From Cellvibrionaceae bacterium (GTDB taxonomy: Bacteria; Pseudomonadota; Gammaproteobacteria; Pseudomonadales; Cellvibrionaceae): a stretch of 28,681 bases of DNA. This document shows positions 24,744 to 28,681 of this stretch, piece after piece. Within the stretch, counting starts at the first letter, position 1. Every line of letters begins with the position of its first letter. The stretch spans positions 1 through 28,681 of the forward strand of contig JAGKXA010000030.1 of assembly GCA_021151615.1 (NCBI GenBank), in the 5' to 3' direction. The position numbers were made by a program, and so were the translations under genes. The notes beneath the pieces were generated by a model. That model did no database searches and was not told the DNA's origin. It saw only the letters and a program-made list of their open reading frames with translations.

Positions 24744-25826
24744 TTAATCGGCTTTGCATGCATCAAAAGTCTTTTGCAACAAATTTGCATCTATATCGCT
24801 GGTGACTATTGCCTTACCCATGGACTCCAGCAACACCAAACGCAAACGACCATCCAAAACTTTCTTATCAACACCCATTAATTCCTTAAATTGATCCGGA
24901 GTCATATTTGCAGGGGCCTTGGTGGGCAGATTGGCACGCTCTAACAAATGAATAATACGCGCAAGATCTTGCTCACTGATTGCACCTCGACGCCAGGATA
25001 AATCCGCCGCCATAACCATGCCCGCTGCAACAGCCTCACCATGCAACCAATTGCCATAACCCTGTGCTGTTTCTATCGCATGTCCAAAGGTGTGCCCCAA
25101 ATTTAATATCGCGCGCAGCCCACCTTCACGCTCATCCTGCGCAACAACATCGGCTTTGTTTTCACAGGAACGCTTTACCGCATATGCGAGCGCTTCTTTA
25201 TCGCCAGCCATAAGAGCAACGATATTATTTTCCAGCCAGACGAAAAATTCGTAGTCTGAAATCAAACCGTACTTAATAACTTCAGCAATCCCCGCAGATA
25301 ATTCACGCTGAGGCAAGCTTGACAGTAAAGAAGTATCAGCCAATACACATTGGGGCTGATAAAAGGCACCGACCATATTCTTGCCGAGCGGATGATTGAC
25401 GCCGGTTTTACCTCCCACCGAGGAATCAACCATCGATAGCAGCGTTGTAGGAATCTGAATAAAATCCACTCCGCGCTGGTAGCAAGCAGCCGCAAACCCT
25501 GTCATATCCCCTACCACGCCGCCGCCTAACGCAATTAGAGTGGTTGTACGATTGTGGCGAGCACTGAGCAATTTATCGAAAATACTCGCCCACACCTCCA
25601 GCGTTTTGTAGCTCTCACCATCAGGTAATATCACCGAGTCAACCTGATAGCCCTCCAATCCTTTGACTAAAGCCCCCAAATACAAAGGCGCTATAGTGTC
25701 ATTGGTGACAATACATACCTGCTTACCACGAATATGTCGAGCAATTAACTCTGATCTGGATAGGAGTTGCTCACCGATGTAGATAGGATAACTACGGTCA
25801 TCCAGATTAACGGTTAGAACCTGCAT
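24744..25826 (-). CDS. aroB: 3-dehydroquinate synthase
   Basis: NAD- and zinc-dependent conversion of DAHP to 3-dehydroquinate, the second step of the shikimate pathway. The 360 residues match the family. Signatures are LPDGESYKTLE (68-78), ALGGGVVGDMTGF (99-111), IPTTLLSMVDSSVGGKTGVNHP (125-146) and the zinc ligands in GIAEVIKYG (E182), LGHTFGHAIE (H245/H249) and WLHGEAV (H262). AAGG lies about 10 bases before the ATG. It is 109 bases behind aroK in what looks like one transcript. Confidence 0.98.
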   Translation of the reverse strand: MQVLTVNLDDRSYPIYIGEQLLSRSELIARHIRGKQVCIVTNDTIAPLYLGALVKGLEGYQVDSVILPDGESYKTLEVWASIFDKLLSARHNRTTTLIALGGGVVGDMTGFAAACYQRGVDFIQIPTTLLSMVDSSVGGKTGVNHPLGKNMVGAFYQPQCVLADTSLLSSLPQRELSAGIAEVIKYGLISDYEFFVWLENNIVALMAGDKEALAYAVKRSCENKADVVAQDEREGGLRAILNLGHTFGHAIETAQGYGNWLHGEAVAAGMVMAADLSWRRGAISEQDLARIIHLLERANLPTKAPANMTPDQFKELMGVDKKVLDGRLRLVLLESMGKAIVTSDIDANLLQKTFDACKAD

Positions 25827-25935
25827 AACGGAAAGCCTTTGGAGACAAAAACAGCGGGCACTTTACCATAAAGCGCCAGCTGAATTCAGATAACGGGACT
25901 TAAATCAGGGAGGCTGTGGAAATACCTAGAGGCAA

Positions 25936-26451
25936 TCAAGCATTCAAAACAAGATTGGCAATATCCTGGGCAACAGCTTTGGGAGAACGTCGATCTGTAT
26001 TTACAATAAAGTCAGCTGCCGATTGGTAAAGAGGCTCACGCAAAGAAAGCAAATCTATTATTTTTTGGCGGGGGTTTTCCACTTGCAGCAATGGACGCTT
26101 CTTATCCCGTGCAGTGCGCTCAACCAACTGATCAATTGATGCAGTTAAATAACACACATATCCCGCAGACTTCATCAGCTCACGATTCTGTTCACGTAAA
26201 ACAATACCACCACCAGTTGCGACAACCATACCCAGCTCTGTGGCCAATTCTTGCAATACTGCTGTTTCACGCTCGCGAAACCCCTCTTCCCCTTCCATAT
26301 CAAAAATCCAGGGAATATCGGCACCGGTACGCTCCTCAATTACTCGATCACTATCGCGAAAATTATAACCCAGCTCGCTAGCAAGCAATCGACCTATGGT
26401 GGATTTGCCGGCCCCCATGGGGCCGACCAGAAAAATAACAGACTTGCGCAT
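25936..26451 (-). CDS. aroK: Shikimate kinase
   Basis: Phosphorylates shikimate at the 3-hydroxyl with ATP. The 171 residues are standard. The P-loop is GPMGAGKST (10-18); the shikimate-binding residues are in FRDSDRVIEERTG (31-43) and in ATGGGIVLR (78-86), and the lid contains RDKKRPLL. Its ATG shares one base with the pilQ stop (TAATG), so it depends on pilQ translation. Aromatic biosynthesis coupled in this way to the pilus secretin gene is a known arrangement in gammaproteobacteria. Confidence 0.98.
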   Translation of the reverse strand: MRKSVIFLVGPMGAGKSTIGRLLASELGYNFRDSDRVIEERTGADIPWIFDMEGEEGFRERETAVLQELATELGMVVATGGGIVLREQNRELMKSAGYVCYLTASIDQLVERTARDKKRPLLQVENPRQKIIDLLSLREPLYQSAADFIVNTDRRSPKAVAQDIANLVLNA

Positions 26452-28598
26452 TAGTTTGACAGGTTTTCCGAAATCAACTTGGGAGTAACAAAAATCAATA
26501 ATTCAGTCTTGAATTGATTATCAATAGTTTTTTTGAATAATCGCCCCAAATAAGGAATATCTCCCAACACCGGAACTTTGTTTTCAGTTTTGTTGCCTTC
26601 AACAGAGAACACTCCCCCTAGGACAACGGTTTGACCATTGTTAACAAGAACCTTGGTTTCAAGCCGGGTGATATCTACTGTTGGTACGCCCGTATCAGTC
26701 GTCTGTCCCAACGAGTCTTTCCAAACTATTAAATCCATAATAATGCGATTATCCGGAGTAATTTGTGGTGTCACCTCTAACTTCAACACTGCCTCGCGAA
26801 AACCGGTTGTAGTGCCGCCACTAGGAGCTGTTTCCTGATAGCCAATCTCCTTACCAGATTTAATAATCGCAAGCTGTTTATCACTGGTGATCACTTTGGG
26901 CTGAGATACAATTTCTGCATAGCCTGAATTCTCGAGTGCACTCAACTCTAAATCCAAATATGTACTATCAGTTAAGACACCTATGGCAGCAGAAGCATAG
27001 GGGTTATTAACCGCCAGATCCACCGCATTATTTTCGGTAATATTTAGTGTTTTTTCATCATCAGGCCCCTGGGTAAACCAACCAGAGGGATGTGTCCCAT
27101 CTTCATCATCCAACCCCTCTTGGGAACCGGCGAAATCAATTACGCGGCTGCGGTTTGCATTATAACCTGCGCCGCCCCAACGGATGCCCAACTCGCGCTG
27201 AAAATCTGTATTGGCTATAACAATACGAGCCTCAATCATGACTTGGCGAATAGGAATATCAATTTGCTCTACCAAGCGCTTAAACGCCTCAATACGCTCT
27301 GCAGTATCTGTAATAATAATCGAATTGGTTCGCTCATCAACAACTCCTTGGCCTCGCTCGGAAAGAACGCTTCCTGTAGCCCTACTTCCTCCTTGGCCTC
27401 CGCCAGATCCACCAGCCTTACCTCCACCTTCGCCTCTAAACAATTCAAACATTTCCTTCGCATTTGCATAGCGCACGCGAATGTATTCAGTTCGCAGGGG
27501 AGCCAGCTCTTCAAGCTGCTTCTTGGTAGTAATTTCCTGGCGCTCGCGCTCAGCAATCTCCGCCGCCGGTGCAACCATCAAAACATTACCGACCTGACGC
27601 TTATCCAAACCTTTATTTTTTAGAACCATCTCAAGCGCTTGATCCCAAGGCACATTTTGCAGACGCAAAGTAATGCGTCCTTGCACCGTATCACTAGCAA
27701 CAAGGTTTAATTCAGTAAAGTCCGCAATAATTTGCAGCACTGCACGAACTTCGATATCCTGGAAATCCAAAGACAGCTTTTCACCGGTGTATTCAAAATC
27801 TTTTTTCTTCTCCTGCTTCTCCTGTGCACTCAACGGCTTGATACTGACCACATATTCGTTATCTGTCTGATATGCCAGATAATCAAAATCACCACCAGCA
27901 CTGATATTCAGAACGGAGCTTTCACCTTCTTGAGAGGCTGCAACCAGTGAAACAGGCGTGGCAAAATCCACCACATCCAAACGACGACGCAATTCTGGGG
28001 GTAACCAGGCATCTTTAAAAGACAATTTGACCCCGGCACCGGTACCAACCATATCAGCACTCACCTTGGGACTTGATAAGGTGACCACCACACGACCTTC
28101 GCCCGCCGTCCCGCGTCTAAAATCAATATTAGTAATTCGTGTTTGATTTCCCAGGGTGTCCTTGTGATCTACTGCACCCGTATTTGAGATCTCTACTGAT
28201 GGACGTTGAGCCTGAGCCTTTTCAACCCCCTTTACAGCTCCAACCTCAACAACAAAGTTATTACCATCAATGCGCGTAGTATAAGTGGCCAAATCGTTCA
28301 AATTTAGAATAAGACGCGTCCGCCCTTCACTGGTTAGCACCATAGCACTTTGTCCATTATCAACAGCTAATGGGAAGCGCCGCTCCTTTAATCCACTTAC
28401 CACATCAGGAAAATCAAGAACAATTCGAGCAGGCTTCTCTATCGTATAACCTTTAGGTTCTGGAGGAGCCGCTTCGAATGCCATACGCACTTCAAAACGC
28501 TCTCCCGGCAACTGAGAGAAATCAATGGACTTAAGAGTGTTAGCCCACAAGACAGGCGATGCAACAACACCTATCAACGCCAATAAAAATTTACGCAT
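26451..28598 (-). CDS. pilQ: Type IV pilus secretin PilQ
   Basis: Outer-membrane multimeric channel through which the type IV pilus is extruded. From the chosen start the protein has 715 residues: signal peptide 1-19 (RKFLLALIGVVASPVLWA), two peptidoglycan-binding AMIN domains (about 20-120 and 155-250), an STN domain (about 275-340), a NolW/N1 domain (about 370-450) and the secretin domain (about 520-710, ending KTELLIFVTPKLI). The N1 domain has a Gly/Ser-rich insert (GGGKAGGSGGGQGG). I chose the ATG at 28598 since it starts a clean signal peptide. An ATG at 28628, with AGGA 10 bases upstream, would add ten residues and is the alternative. It is the last gene of the pil cluster, just after pilP, and overlaps aroK. 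Confidence 0.95.
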   Translation of the reverse strand: MRKFLLALIGVVASPVLWANTLKSIDFSQLPGERFEVRMAFEAAPPEPKGYTIEKPARIVLDFPDVVSGLKERRFPLAVDNGQSAMVLTSEGRTRLILNLNDLATYTTRIDGNNFVVEVGAVKGVEKAQAQRPSVEISNTGAVDHKDTLGNQTRITNIDFRRGTAGEGRVVVTLSSPKVSADMVGTGAGVKLSFKDAWLPPELRRRLDVVDFATPVSLVAASQEGESSVLNISAGGDFDYLAYQTDNEYVVSIKPLSAQEKQEKKKDFEYTGEKLSLDFQDIEVRAVLQIIADFTELNLVASDTVQGRITLRLQNVPWDQALEMVLKNKGLDKRQVGNVLMVAPAAEIAERERQEITTKKQLEELAPLRTEYIRVRYANAKEMFELFRGEGGGKAGGSGGGQGGSRATGSVLSERGQGVVDERTNSIIITDTAERIEAFKRLVEQIDIPIRQVMIEARIVIANTDFQRELGIRWGGAGYNANRSRVIDFAGSQEGLDDEDGTHPSGWFTQGPDDEKTLNITENNAVDLAVNNPYASAAIGVLTDSTYLDLELSALENSGYAEIVSQPKVITSDKQLAIIKSGKEIGYQETAPSGGTTTGFREAVLKLEVTPQITPDNRIIMDLIVWKDSLGQTTDTGVPTVDITRLETKVLVNNGQTVVLGGVFSVEGNKTENKVPVLGDIPYLGRLFKKTIDNQFKTELLIFVTPKLISENLSN

Positions 28599-28634
28599 AT
28601 TCAACCCCGGAGTGAATAGAGCACACATGTCCGC

Positions 28635-28681
28635 TTATTCCTTCTCTTCTAATTTAATAATTCTGGGACGTTCAACCCAAC
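28635..28681 (-). CDS. pilP: Type IV pilus lipoprotein PilP, C-terminal fragment (cut by the window edge)
   Basis: The last 14 codons of a minus-strand gene are present: WVERPRIIKLEEKE and a TAA at 28635-28637. The WxERPRxIxL ending is what I expect of PilP, the periplasmic lipoprotein that links the inner-membrane PilNO complex to PilQ, and its place directly ahead of pilQ agrees. The fragment is too short to judge further. Confidence 0.8.
   Translation of the reverse strand, partial: WVERPRIIKLEEKE

Overview
The window looks like chromosomal backbone from a gammaproteobacterium of the Cellvibrio / Saccharophagus / Teredinibacter group. The evidence is gene order: the complete tRNA-fMet-rimP-nusA-infB-rbfA-truB-rpsO-pnp cluster, pilQ-aroK-aroB-damX, and a bio operon divergent from comF in which bioH and bioC are fused into one reading frame, an arrangement I know from that group. 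The assignment is inference; no rRNA is present.

Layout. (1) 1-257: no supported gene, then a bidirectional terminator. (2) 258-1197, minus: a PEP-CTERM protein that has lost its 5' end and lies against the pnp terminator. (3) 1255-10936, minus: the translation/RNA-metabolism operon. It starts at a near-consensus sigma70 promoter (10908-10936) and continues with initiator tRNA, two tandem terminators, rimP, nusA, infB, rbfA, truB, rpsO and pnp. (4) 11030-12224, minus: an SprA-type putative metalloprotease behind a small protein with a flagellar-rod-like C terminus. (5) 12423-17654, minus: bioB-bioF-bioHC-bioD followed by an overlapping DUF2459-type lipoprotein gene. A BirA-like operator overlaps the -35 element of a candidate bioB promoter. 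(6) 17868-18611, plus: comF, divergent from bioB. (7) 18770-21243, plus: a two-gene unit made of a secreted trypsin-like protease and a membrane protein with a cytoplasmic FHA domain, overlapping by 4 bases. (8) 21320-22908, plus: gcvT and gcvH, without gcvP nearby. (9) 22983-28681, minus: damX-like ATPase/SPOR gene, aroB, aroK, pilQ and the last codons of pilP.

How the genes work together. Region 3 couples initiator tRNA supply, 30S maturation (RimP, RbfA, S15), initiation (IF2), tRNA modification (TruB), transcription control (NusA) and RNA decay (PNPase). Region 5 makes biotin from malonyl-ACP methyl ester to the final sulfur insertion, apart from bioA, which is not here. Region 8 encodes two of the three pathway-specific glycine cleavage proteins. 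Region 9 joins the outer-membrane secretin of type IV pili to two shikimate-pathway enzymes and a septal peptidoglycan-binding ATPase.

Most of the window is conserved housekeeping. The least explained parts are the protease-FHA pair, the DUF2459 lipoprotein fused by overlap to the biotin operon, the SprA/small-protein pair, and the truncated PEP-CTERM gene bracketed by two near-identical hairpins.
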